From the NCBI GenBank assembly GCA_002104895.1, contig MCFG01000157.1:26001-90000 (forward strand): 64,000 nucleotides of DNA, read 5' to 3'. This document shows positions 53,561 to 64,000 of this stretch, in pieces. A model generated the notes under the pieces. It saw only the letters and a list, made by a program, of their open reading frames with translations. It was not told where the DNA came from and searched no databases. A program made the position numbers and the translations under genes. Source of the DNA: Anaeromyces robustus (Eukaryota > Neocallimastigomycota > Neocallimastigomycetes > Neocallimastigales > Neocallimastigaceae). Each line of letters starts with the position of its first letter. The stretch's first letter is position 1.

Positions 53561-55724
53561 TGAAAACACATAATAAAAAAATAAATTATAAATTTGAATC
53601 TTATAACAATATTTATTTATTATAATTCAATAATTAGATAATAAAACACTATTTTAGTCAATAATAATAATATATAATAAATCTTTAAAAATAAAATAAA
53701 AAAATATAAATAATTAATCCATTATTTTACTTTTGAATGATCAATAATATTATATAAAATAGTATAATATAATAAATGCTTTTTTTTTTTTTTGCTTTTT
53801 TAAAAAACAATAATTTTCCCTATATAATAATTTAATCAAGAATATATAAAAATATTTATAAATAAAACTATTATAGTATAAATAAATATTTTAATAATAT
53901 GAAATTTTGTAATTTTTATATAATAGTTACAATAGTAAAATATACATAATAAATTTATTTATGTGGTAAAATATTTAATCAATCTGTTTTTCATAAAGTT
54001 TATATTTTATTTTAATTTTTAATATAAAATAATTTCTTTTTTTACCAAATAATCAATATAAAATATTATAGTAACTATCAGTCTTTCTCTTGTTTAATAT
54101 ATAGCATACATTCATATATTTTATTATTAATAATACTTTATATAATTATAGCTTATATAATTTTTATTACATATTTAACACAAACATTTTATTTTTAGCA
54201 TTTTATGTTTTTTTATTATTATCTATTAATATTTTTATTAGTATTTATTAGTTAATTTTTGTACAATAATTATTAAATAAATAATCTAATAAAATATTAA
54301 TAACTAACCTAAAACAAAAATAATAATAAGCCTAATTATTAATATAGAATTTATTATAAAAATTTATACTAAATTTAAAAATTAAATTATACATCAATAT
54401 ATTCCTACGTATATTTATTTCATAAAATGTACTAAAAATATTGTAGACGTAAAAGATAAAAATTATTAATATACGTATATAAAAATTATGTTTTAAATGT
54501 TTTAAACGGCTATGATTATAATTTTTTTTCTCAATTTTTTTTTTTTTTTGTTGTTTATGAAATGTATTATTTAAAATATTAGGATGTCATAATACATTAT
54601 TCCATTAAATTATTAAATATTACATAAAACAATATTACATTAATAAATCAAAAGAAATAATATTATAATTCGATTCTAATAATAAATCCTATTAACAGAT
54701 CTAAATAATCCATTTTTTTTTTTTTTTACATATTAAAAAAAATCTTTTTCATTAAATAAAAATTACTATTTTTAATTAAGTATATAATTATTTATAACAG
54801 TTTATATCAGGATAAGGAAAATAACTAAATATAGATATGTAACCATTGTTTAGTTATATATAATTTTTGAAGTTTAAATAAACATTTTAAAGTTATAATA
54901 TTAAAAGTTTTAAAATTATTATCTTTTTTTTTTATGATTAGATCATAAACTAATAAAAAACATTAATTTATCCTTATTATTTTAATATTAATAATATTAA
55001 TAATATTAATAATAAGAAAATAAGTAATATATTATTTATAATATTTTATAATATTATAATATTTTTTGCAAAATTATAAAGTACTTTATTATTATAATTA
55101 TTATTATTAATTAAAATATAAGGGATTAGGATTTAAATTATACTTTTTCTTTTAACCCTAACAATATTCTTTAAATAAATAATTTTAATAATTGGTTTTT
55201 CTTTATAAATTATCTTTTTTTTTTATTATTTTTCTAAATTAATTTAGAAATAAAAGTTTCAATTTAAAAAAAAAAAATTGAAATATCTAATGATTAATAA
55301 TAATAAAAAAATAAAATAATAATTTTAAGTGTTTTATTATATTTTTTTTTTTTAAAAAAATAAAGTTTAATAACTTTTTTTTAGTAAATCTTCATCAATA
55401 TTAAAGTTTGTAGTATAGTTAAAAAGTTAATTTTTATTTCTCCAAAAGATAAAAAAAGACGAAAATTCATTTAAATGACACATATCAATCAAAACTAAGA
55501 ACAATTCGTTAAGGTGTTCTTTGTAAAGATTATCAAATATTAAATGATATATTAAAAATATCTGTACAGAATATAATATAAAATGTAATTAGAAGGTTAT
55601 GAGTAATAAAATATAAGTAGTAATGCTTAGAAATGTGTGTAATAATGTGTAATAATGTGTATATGATATTTTTTAATATGTTTTAATTCATTTATAATAT
55701 ATATTTAATTAATATTTGCACTAG

Positions 55725-55895
55725 AGAATAAAATAAGAATTTGATTCAATCTCTATTTTTACGAACTACAATTATTTACAATTTAATAAAAAAAGTTATA
55801 ATCTAATTTATTTAATACTAAATATAATAATTGATGACTAACAAAAAATAAATAATTAATAGCAAGTTCTTATAATTAAGTGATGTCATAAAACA
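55725..55895 (+). repeat. Dispersed repeat, copy 2
   Basis: Shares an ordered set of blocks with 27371-27520, best around ATTATTTACAATTTAATAAA and the later TTAAGTG..ATAAAAC. No terminal repeats or target duplications could be defined. Confidence 0.5.
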
Positions 55896-56748
55896 AATAT
55901 CTATGTAAGATTTAAATTAATTAACCGATTAAACCTATTTTTCTTTTGATTAAATATACTTAAAAACTTAATTTATTTTTATAATTAATTATAAAAATAA
56001 ATTTTATAAATAATCTATTGAAACTTACTTTTATCATTGTATTACATCATATAATAATGTACAATAATGTGTAATAGTGTAAATATATTTAAATATAATA
56101 GTATTATTTAATAAGAACAAAAAAAAAAAAAAAAAACTTTTTTGTATTGGATTTTTATTAACTAATATTCTAAAATAGTAATTTTGAATTTTTTTTTTTA
56201 AATTTTTAAAATTTAATATAAATTGATATAAAATTATTTCAACAAAAAAAAAAAAAAAAATTATGATTTAACTTTTAATGATTCGATTTCCAATGATAAA
56301 AAATATTTTTTTTTGTACTACATTATCATAGTTTATAATAATAAATTTTAATAATAATAATTTTTTAATATAAACAAGTAAATAAATAAGTAAATAAATA
56401 ATAAATAGTGAAATGAAAAAGGTAAAAATTAGAGTAACTATTATATATATTATATTTATTTTGAAATATAATAATAATAGCTTTAAATAATATTAATTTA
56501 AAAGAAACGTTTTTTAGTTTAATTTTATACATGTATTATTTTTATGATGTAATAAAAAAATAATAATAAAAGGGTTTAACAAAATTAAAAATGGAAATAA
56601 ATTATACAGAATTACTTTTGCTTTTTTATGATAGATTATTAAATTTTTATTATTAATATGTTATTTATTTTGAAATATAATAATAGTAATCTTTATATTT
56701 ATAATTATAAAATTATATAGTTAAAGTAGTATTTAATTAAAAAGAATG

Positions 56749-56888
56749 ATATCATGAATTAAAAAATTAGAAATATCTAAATAAAAGAATTACTTTGAAA
56801 AAAAAAAAAAAAAAACAAATATCATGAATTAAAAAATTAGAAATATCTAAATAAAAGAATTACTTTGGAAAAAAAAAAAAAAAACAAA
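56749..56888. repeat. 70-bp tandem duplication
   Basis: Two adjacent copies begin ATATCATGAATTAAAAAATT and end in an A run followed by CAAAT. They are identical except for one base (TTTGAAA versus TTTGGAA) and A-run length, so the duplication is recent. Confidence 0.93.
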
Positions 56889-57325
56889 TAACTTATTTAT
56901 AATAATAATATACATTTCAGCCTTCTAGAAAGCTTTATTTCAATTAGTAAAATAAGATATATAATATATATAGTTTTAAATGCAAGGAATAAATAATTAT
57001 AATGTAATAATAATTGTGTATATTTTATATGTTTTTTTTTTTTTTTTTCTTTCTTTTTTTTTTTAATTATAAATTATAAAGCAAAATGAAAAAAAGGGAT
57101 ATTTAATACAATTATCCACAAAATAATAATAAAATTATCATATGTGGAATTTTTATAAATAAATAAAAATTATATTAAAAAATCTAATGAATATTTATTA
57201 AACCATTTTAATATAACTTAAATAATTGTTATTATTTAAAACTTTAATTATTAAAAAAATCACATCATAATTTGTTAATAATAGTTTTTTTTTTCTTTAT
57301 AAAGGAAAAACAATAAAAATAAAGA

Positions 57326-57375
<50 letters not shown>

Positions 57376-59186
57376 CATCATCATCATCATCATTATTATT
57401 ACTGTTATCTTTTATTTAATAAATTAAAAAAAAATTATAAAGAAAAAAAAATCATAAAAGATTATTTATCATTTTAAATTTAATATTAAATATTTTTTAT
57501 AATTATTTTGTATATTTTGTATTGATTTGTATTCTGTATTAAAATACTAACTTTTTTTTTTATTATCTAATACAATATTATATTTAATTTATTCTGTATT
57601 TCACTTATATTGTTTAATTACTTACTAATAAATTTATAATATTATTAGTATATATATTTTTTACTTTAACCTTTAAATAATAATAATAAATAAATAATAA
57701 TTATAATATTATTATAGATTATCTTCATCTTTTTGTTGTTATTCTTAAATATTTTATTATTGTGTTATTAATAATATTTTATCAAATAATAATTATATAC
57801 CATATAAAAAAAATCATATTATATAATTAATTTATACTTTTTTTTTTTATTTCCTTATTTATTTCCTTGTTTATTTCCTTTTTTTTTCTCTCTTCTTTTT
57901 TTTTTTCTTTTTTTTTTTTTTTCCTTAATAATTTTTATGTTCATAATTTCATATTTCATTGTGGATTTTTAGTATTATTACGAAAAAAAAAAATTTTTTT
58001 TAATATTATTTCATATTACAAATATTATGTTAATAAATATTGATTTATGTAACTTTAAAAATTTTTTTTCAATTCTTAATACTTTTTAATGTTCCACGAT
58101 TTTTAATTGTTTTGTTGATGATTACACTATTTAATATATATTATTATACTTCTTTATAAAACATGTATTTATCTTTATTTTTTTATTTATATAAAGTAAA
58201 TTTTTACCTTATTATTAATACTATTATTGATATTATATGAATAATATATTATGAATAATAATGGTGTAAATATAAAAATTGAATATGGAATAATTTTTAA
58301 AATTTTTTAATTTTTAAATTTATATTATTGGATAAATATTAACAAATATTTCATAATATCAACTTTTTTTAATTACAGTAAAAATATTGACCAAAAAATA
58401 TATATTTAATTTAATAATATATTATCAATGTAATTTAATATATTTATTTAATTAAAATCAATTAAAATTATTCTGTTAATCATTATAGCACAAAAATTTT
58501 TTTTAAACTTTATATTACATTATATTAAATAAATAAATAAATAATAATAAATAATAATAAATAATAATAAATAACAAAAAAAAAAAAAAATTGAAATGCT
58601 TTGTATGATATAATATAATATAATTATAATATATATATATAATTTGTTTATTTCAATTGAAATTAAATTAACTGTAAGTTTGTTAAAATAAAATAAAATA
58701 AAAAAAAAAATTATGAATTGTTATATTTAAATTTACATATATTAGTTTATATTTTATATTTCATTTTCCCCTGTAAGTAATAATTAAAAAAAAAAAAAAT
58801 ATAATAATAATATTATAAAAATTTTGGAAACAAAATTTCAATCAATCATTAAGAAAAAAAAAAAAATTAAAATATAAAGAAAAAAAAATATATATAAAGG
58901 TCTTTTTTTTTTTTTTTCTTTTTTTTAAAAAGCATTAAATATAATAAAAGAAGAAAAAAGTAAAGTAAAAATAAGTAAAAAAAATAATAAAATAATTTAT
59001 ATAAAATAATTTATATAAAATAAAAGAAAAATAAAAAATATATATTAACAAAACAAAACAAAAAAAACAAAAAAAACATAAAAAAACAATTAATTAAACT
59101 CTAATAAAAACAAATAATATAAGGTTTTTTTATATATCAAAAAATTTTAAAATAATATTATATATAATATATTACAAATAAGAAAA

Positions 59187-60590
59187 ATGGTCAAAAGTAA
59201 TCCAATAGGTTTATTACCAATTTTGGTATTTTTGGTTATATACCTTGGTTTAGGTATAACTTTTGAATATATTTTAAAGATTGAAATGGGTTTCTATAGT
59301 ATTCCTATTGTAGTAGCTATCTTAATTGCTATTTTTGTAGGCTGTTTACAAAATAGAAAATTAACTTTAGATGAAAAATTCCAAGTTATGGCAGATGGTT
59401 TAAAAGATAAAAATGTACTTATTATGGTATTCATTTATTTAATTGCTGGTTCCTTTATTGGTGTTGTTGGTAGAAGCAGTGCTGAAAGTGTTGTTTATTT
59501 CACTTTATCCTTCATACCAGCTCGTTATGCAGTTGCAGCTCTTTTTGTTGTAGCTTGTTTTGTATCTTTAACTATGGGTACTTCAGTTGGTACTGTAACT
59601 TTAATTGTTCCAATTGCTGTTGCTGTTTCTGATGCTTCAGGTTTTAATTTATCTTTATGTGTTGCTGCTGTTGTAGGTGGTGCTATGTTTGGTGATAATC
59701 TTTCCTTTATTTCAGATACTACTATTGCTGCATGTAATGGTCAAGGTTGTGAAATGAAAGATAAATTTAAACAAAATTTCAAAATTGCTCTTCCAGCTGC
59801 TATTATTACTTTAATACTTATTATCATCATTTCTTTACAACTTGATACTCAAAAATCAGTTAGTAAGGATTATAATTTAATTCAATTAATTCCATATGTA
59901 TTAGTATTAATTGGTGGTATATGTGGTGTTAATGTATTTGCTGTATTATTACTTGGTATTATTTCTGGTGCTATTATTATGTTAGCTACTAAGGAATTAT
60001 CTTTCACTGAATTAGTTACTAATATGGGTACTGGTTGTTCTGGTATGTTTGAAAGTAGTATGGTTGCTATACTTGTAGCTAATATGAGTGCTTTAATTCG
60101 TGAAAATGGAGGTTTTGAAGCCTTATTAAATGGTATTAAAAAAGTATTTAAAGGACATCGTGGTGGTCAATTAGGTGTTGGAGCTTTAGTTAGTGTTATT
60201 GATATTGCTACTGCTAATAATACTGTAGCTATTATTATGGCTAATCCAATTGCTAAAGAAATGCAAACTGAATATAATATTAATTCTAAAAAAGCTGCTT
60301 CTCTTTTAGATACTTTCTCTTGTGTTATACAAGGTATTATTCCATATGGTGCTCAAATGTTAGTAGCTATTTCAGGATGTAAATCATTAGATCATAATGT
60401 TTCAGCATTTGAAATTATACCAAAACTTTTCTATCCATATTTACTTTTTGTTAGTTCTATTATCTTTATTTTCTTTGATTTCGGTTCCATTTTCCATAAA
60501 TCTAATAAAGATAAAAAGGAAGAAATAATTGAAAATAAGGAAGGAGAAGAAGAAAAACCAAAAGTTGAAGAAGCCATTGCTGCTGTTTAA
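59187..60590 (+). CDS. nhaC: NhaC-family Na+/H+ antiporter, intronless, bacterial-like
   Basis: Membrane antiporter of the ion-transporter superfamily exchanging Na+ for H+, or a related substrate. The single exon of 467 codons matches the usual NhaC length (about 430-480). Hydrophobic spans run throughout. Family-typical segments are NPIGLLPILVFLVIYLGLGI at the start, SLTMGTSVGTVTLIVPIAVA, GGAMFGDNLSFISDTTIAA, GCEMKDKFKQNF and ATANNTVAIIMANPIAKEM. The last about 30 residues are a Lys/Glu-rich cytosolic tail (KDKKEEIIENKEGEEEKPKV). The family is mainly bacterial, and the sequence recalls Bacteroidetes and Firmicutes copies. With the absence of introns, while nearly every neighbour has many, this suggests horizontal acquisition. 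Codon use is AT-ending like the host's, so any transfer is not very recent. Membrane (plasma or organelle) cannot be told. Confidence 0.9.
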   Translation: MVKSNPIGLLPILVFLVIYLGLGITFEYILKIEMGFYSIPIVVAILIAIFVGCLQNRKLTLDEKFQVMADGLKDKNVLIMVFIYLIAGSFIGVVGRSSAESVVYFTLSFIPARYAVAALFVVACFVSLTMGTSVGTVTLIVPIAVAVSDASGFNLSLCVAAVVGGAMFGDNLSFISDTTIAACNGQGCEMKDKFKQNFKIALPAAIITLILIIIISLQLDTQKSVSKDYNLIQLIPYVLVLIGGICGVNVFAVLLLGIISGAIIMLATKELSFTELVTNMGTGCSGMFESSMVAILVANMSALIRENGGFEALLNGIKKVFKGHRGGQLGVGALVSVIDIATANNTVAIIMANPIAKEMQTEYNINSKKAASLLDTFSCVIQGIIPYGAQMLVAISGCKSLDHNVSAFEIIPKLFYPYLLFVSSIIFIFFDFGSIFHKSNKDKKEEIIENKEGEEEKPKVEEAIAAV

Positions 60591-60640
60591 ATATGAATTT
60601 TTTTTTTTAAAAAAAATTTTTAAAGAGTTTTAAGGGGTTA

Positions 60641-61680
60641 AAAAAAGAAAAGAAAAGAAAAAAAAAAGAAAGAAAATGAGAAAATGAAAATGCAAAAACA
60701 ATTTCTTAAACTTTTTTTTTTTCTTTTTTCTTTTCTTTTTTCATATATAGAATTTTTTTTTAAATAAATATTATTATTATTAATTATATTTTATGATATA
60801 TAATATTTTTTAAATAATAATAATATTTTATAATAATATATTAATATTAATTTAAGTAAATTAAGTCTTTATATAATCATTTTTCTTAAAAAATAATCAT
60901 AAATATTTTTTTTAAACATTAATATATATTTTTATAAAAAAACAATAGTAAAAAACAAAATAAAAAGCAAAAAAAAAAAAATAATAAAAAATAAAATAAA
61001 ATAAAATAATATAAAATAAAAATAATGTTTATATATATATTTTCATTTCATTTTATTTTATTATTTTTGTTATAATAAAATTTTAAAATAAAATAAAAAA
61101 AGAATATATATATATATCTAAAATATTTTATTAATTATATATACCAAATAATATAAGTAAAAAAGAAAAGAAAAGAAAAAAAAAAGAAAGAAAATGAGAA
61201 AATGAAAATGCAAAAACAATTTCTTAAACTTTTTTTTTTTCTTTTTTCTTTTCTTTTTTCATATATAGAATTTTTTTTTAAATAAATATTATTATTATTA
61301 ATTATATTTTATGATATATAATATTTTTTAAATAATAATAATATTTTATAATAATATATTAATATTAATTTAAGTAAATTAAGTCTTTATATAATCATTT
61401 TTCTTAAAAAATAATCATAAATATTTTTTTTAAACATTAATATATATTTTTATAAAAAAACAATAGTAAAAAACAAAATAAAAAGCAAAAAAAAAAAAAA
61501 ATAATAAAAAATAAAATAAAATAAAATAATATAAAATAAAAATAATGTTTATATATATATTTTCATTTCATTTTATTTTATTATTTTTGTTATAATAAAA
61601 TTTTAAAATAAAATAAAAAAAGAATATATATATATATCTAAAATATTTTATTAATTATATATACCAAATAATATAAGTAA
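60641..61680. repeat. Tandem duplication, about 518-520 bp per copy
   Basis: Copy 1 (about 60641-61159) and copy 2 (about 61160-61680) are near identical: for example ATGCAAAAACAATTTCTTAA occurs at 60690 and 61208, and ATACCAAATAATATAAGTAA ends both. The main visible difference is two extra As in one A run. The array begins about 50 bases after the NhaC stop codon. Confidence 0.95.
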
Positions 61681-61968
61681 ACAAAAAAACAATTTAGTAA
61701 ATAATATTTAAAAAAATAATAAAAAATAATAAAAAAATATAAAAAAAAAAAATAAAAATAAAAAATAAAATAAAAAATAAAATAAAAAAAAGAATTAAAA
61801 ATAAAATATTTCTTTCGTGTATTTTGATTTTTTTTTTTTTTGTAAATGAAAAGTAAATGTAACTAATATTATACGTTTTATTTTTAAAGTTACTATTTAT
61901 TGAATATTCATTAAATTAAAGAGAAAAAAATAATATTTTATACTAAATAATCAATTTTTATTTTATAT

Positions 61969-62005
61969 CAGCAATTTGTAACTTTTTTTGAGTTACAAAT
62001 TGCTG
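61969..62005. repeat. Perfect 15-bp inverted repeat (hairpin)
   Basis: CAGCAATTTGTAACT is followed by a 7-base loop TTTTTTG and its exact reverse complement AGTTACAAATTGCTG. It is non-AT-trivial and isolated. It could be a hairpin RNA, a terminator-like structure or a relic of a transposon end. Confidence 0.8.
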
Positions 62006-62445
62006 TACATACTTACACCTTTAAAAACAAAGAGAATCGACGTCAAACCGATTAGACATAATAATAGTATCTCTATAATTTCAGATATTATTTCAATCAA
62101 TAGATTTTTTTTATTAATTTTTAATCTATCTTATTTTATGTACTAAATCTAAATGTATTAATAATTATTTATAATAAATAAAAAACAAGGAAATGTATTC
62201 TCTTCTTTTAGTCTAAAAAAAAAAATTTCAACCAATAGGACTTTTATAGTCTTTTTATTTTACAAGAGATAATAATAACAACCCAAGAGAGACAGTTTAG
62301 TGGATACCATACTTTAATACAGATATTACTTCTTTGTTTTATAAATATTGTATCATTTAACGAGGTATGAAAATACAGATATACTGATAAAAAATTTTTT
62401 TTTATTATAGAAATTTATTAAATTTTTTTTATATATTAAAGGATA

Positions 62446-62479
<34 letters not shown>

Positions 62480-63039
62480 TAATAGTTGATGCATTTATAA
62501 ATAGGAATAGAATAATACCAAAAAAAAAAAAAAAAGATATTATCATGAAATTTTATATTTTTATGTTTTCGTTTTATGTTATTTCAGAATAAAAAAAACC
62601 ACTGGGATTAAGATCAATTGTACATCAATTATTAGTATTAATTGAATATTCCATTTTTTAATCATTGTAAGATAAAAAACTAATGATATATAAATAATAA
62701 ATATTAATTAAAATAAAATTTTTTTATTTTATTTTATTATTATTGATAGGATTATTATTATTGATAGGATTTTACTATATTCTTAAAGAGTTTAAATTAA
62801 ATATTTTAATTAATTTTATTTTATTTTTTATATAATTTCATTATATATTTTACTTCATTATTTATTTTTTTTTTATTATTTTATTTTTTTATTATTTTAT
62901 TTTTTTATTATTTTTATTTTTTATTATTATTATTTTTTTTTTATTTTCTTAAATAAAAATAATAGTCATAAAACTTTATAAACTACCAACAGTATCTCTT
63001 ATACTTTTGTATATATTTTAAAATTTCATATATTTATTA

Positions 63040-63964
63040 TATGAATATTTTAATAATGATTTTGAATTTGCATTCTTAAAAATAGAAAATAATAAGAAAA
63101 ATATGTTATATAGTCCATTATCTATGAATATACTTTAAAAATGTTATAAGAAGGAGCAAATAGTAATACATGTGATGAAATTAATAAAGTCGTAATATGG
63201 AGCTTCCTAAATACTCAAGCATTGGATAAAGTTTTATCATTAGTAAATGGATAATATATAAGAGATATATATTATAAAGATATAAAAACAGAATATATAA
63301 ATACATTAAAAGAAAAATATGACGCCGAAGTAATAAAAGATGAATTTAAAAATGGTGAAAATCTTAATCAATGAATTGAAGATAAAACTTTAGAAATTAT
63401 TAAAAATATGCTTAGTGATGATATAGTTCAAGATCCAAGTATTGCAATGCTTTTAGTAAATGCACTTGCAATAGATATGGAATGGGAATACAGATTCGAT
63501 TGTAAAGATATTCATGGTGAAATATTTATAAGAATAATGGTGAAGAAATGCTAGCAACAATGATAATAATATATATTGTATAGATTTTTTAAATATGTTA
63601 TTATTTTTATTGTATTTTATTATTAAATAGTACTTTTATATCTATTTATTCTATAAATAAAAACACTAAAATAAAAGAATATACATTTAATAAAAAATAT
63701 AAAAATGAAACTGAATTTATTAATAATATACAATACTATAAATATATAAAATTAATATTTATTTATTTTTTATTATTATTATTAAAAATATATCAAAAAA
63801 AATTTTTTTTCTATTATTTAGAGTACATTAAAACTATTATTTATAAAATGTATTAGCAATTATTTATATAGTTTTATTTTATAGTTACAATTATTATAAA
63901 AAAAAATTTTCATCTTTAACAATTTTTGATGGATCATCCATATGAGTTTTATAAAAGAAGTAAA
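63040..63964 (+). pseudogene. Serpin pseudogene (several stops and frameshifts)
   Basis: Decayed serine-protease-inhibitor-family gene. From 63040 the frame reads NNDFEFAFLKIENNKKN, then the serpin hallmark MLYSPLSMNIL. A one-base loss follows near 63135. In the next frame come stops at TTA-TAA-GAA (63144-63152), GGA-TAA (63249-63254) and CAA-TGA (63369-63374) among clear serpin blocks: EGANSNTCDEINKV, YINTLKEKYDAEVIKDEF, LEIIKNMLSDDIVQDPS and LLVNALAIDMEWEYRFD. A further frameshift near 63523 leads to YKNNGEEMLATM. The central and reactive-loop parts are missing or unreadable. A fragment MDHPYEFYKRS near 63930 resembles the C-terminal serpin signature. Serpins are a known expanded family in anaerobic fungi. 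It does not look expressible as a functional protein. Confidence 0.8.
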
Positions 63965-64000
63965 TTTTAAAGTTTATTATTATTTTTTTATAAATTATTA

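Larger units (their letters stand above)
52392..59186. other. Large divergent intergenic region, 6.8 kb
   Basis: The longest gene-free stretch, between the GPCR (-) and NhaC (+). Nearly all is A/T runs. Non-trivial contents are the complex island at 53225-53560, a dispersed repeat copy at 55725-55895, a 70-bp tandem duplication at 56749-56888 and a TTA/TCA array at about 57326-57393. No open frame of coding quality was seen. Confidence 0.6.
60591..63039. other. Intergenic region after NhaC
   Basis: Contains the 518-bp tandem duplication, a 15-bp inverted repeat at 61969-62005, and moderately complex stretches at 62010-62100 and 62200-62360 without recognised identity. A short frame at 62545 (MKFYIFMFSFYVISE) looks like a signal peptide and could be the first exon of the serpin pseudogene. 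Confidence 0.55.

Noticed and set aside
55120-55170. Telomere-like AGGGATTAGG and AACCCTAAC
   Set aside because: Only single imperfect units on each side; no TTAGGG array, so chance is sufficient.

Overview
The window looks like nuclear DNA from an anaerobic gut fungus (Neocallimastigomycota). This is inferred from four things. Base composition outside exons is extremely AT-rich, with long TTA/TTTA microsatellites. The genes have many short GT..AG introns. The gene content mixes conserved eukaryotic housekeeping genes with lineage-typical accessory genes: a CBM18/GH18 chitinase, a class C GPCR fused to a bacterial-type solute-binding domain, a bacterial-like NhaC antiporter and a decayed serpin. 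No tRNA, rRNA, CRISPR array or intact transposon was recognised. All splice sites were assigned by hand from GT..AG signals, reading phase and remembered family sequence; every complete spliced model closes in frame.

Layout. 93-2257 (+) is the C-terminal part of nicastrin (gamma-secretase), cut by the left edge. 3594-8665 (-) is SEC24, the COPII cargo adaptor (16 exons). 11084-13271 (+) is bystin/ENP1, a 40S ribosome assembly factor (7 exons). 14099-19404 (-) is NSF/SEC18 (17 exons, including a 21-bp microexon). 20342-21002 (-) is a small coiled-coil protein. 24017-26748 (+) is a secreted chitinase. 28617-29127 (-) is a small unknown gene. 30437-33144 (+) is an Asn-rich RING-H2 ubiquitin ligase. 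33688-36724 (-) is the WD40 protein DCAF7/WDR68. 38809-43596 (-) is an RNF10-type RING ligase. 45760-46729 (+) is an unknown membrane protein with about four transmembrane segments. 49207-52391 (-) is the solute-binding-domain/class C GPCR fusion. 59187-60590 (+) is an intronless NhaC-type antiporter. About 63040-63964 (+) is a serpin pseudogene.

Functional themes. Secretory and vesicle traffic is represented by SEC24 and NSF, intramembrane proteolysis by nicastrin, and ubiquitin signalling by RNF10, the RING-H2 protein and DCAF7. Environment sensing, cell-wall remodelling and ion homeostasis are represented by the GPCR, chitinase and antiporter. Neighbours are not operonic; they are simply adjacent.

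Intergenic DNA is almost entirely A/T runs and simple repeats. The exceptions are a base-complex island with nested inverted repeats at about 53225-53560, a 46-bp perfect palindrome at 22343-22388, hairpins near 3445, 48028 and 61987, a pair of related dispersed segments near 27.4 and 55.8 kb, and a tandem duplication of about 518 bp just downstream of the antiporter.
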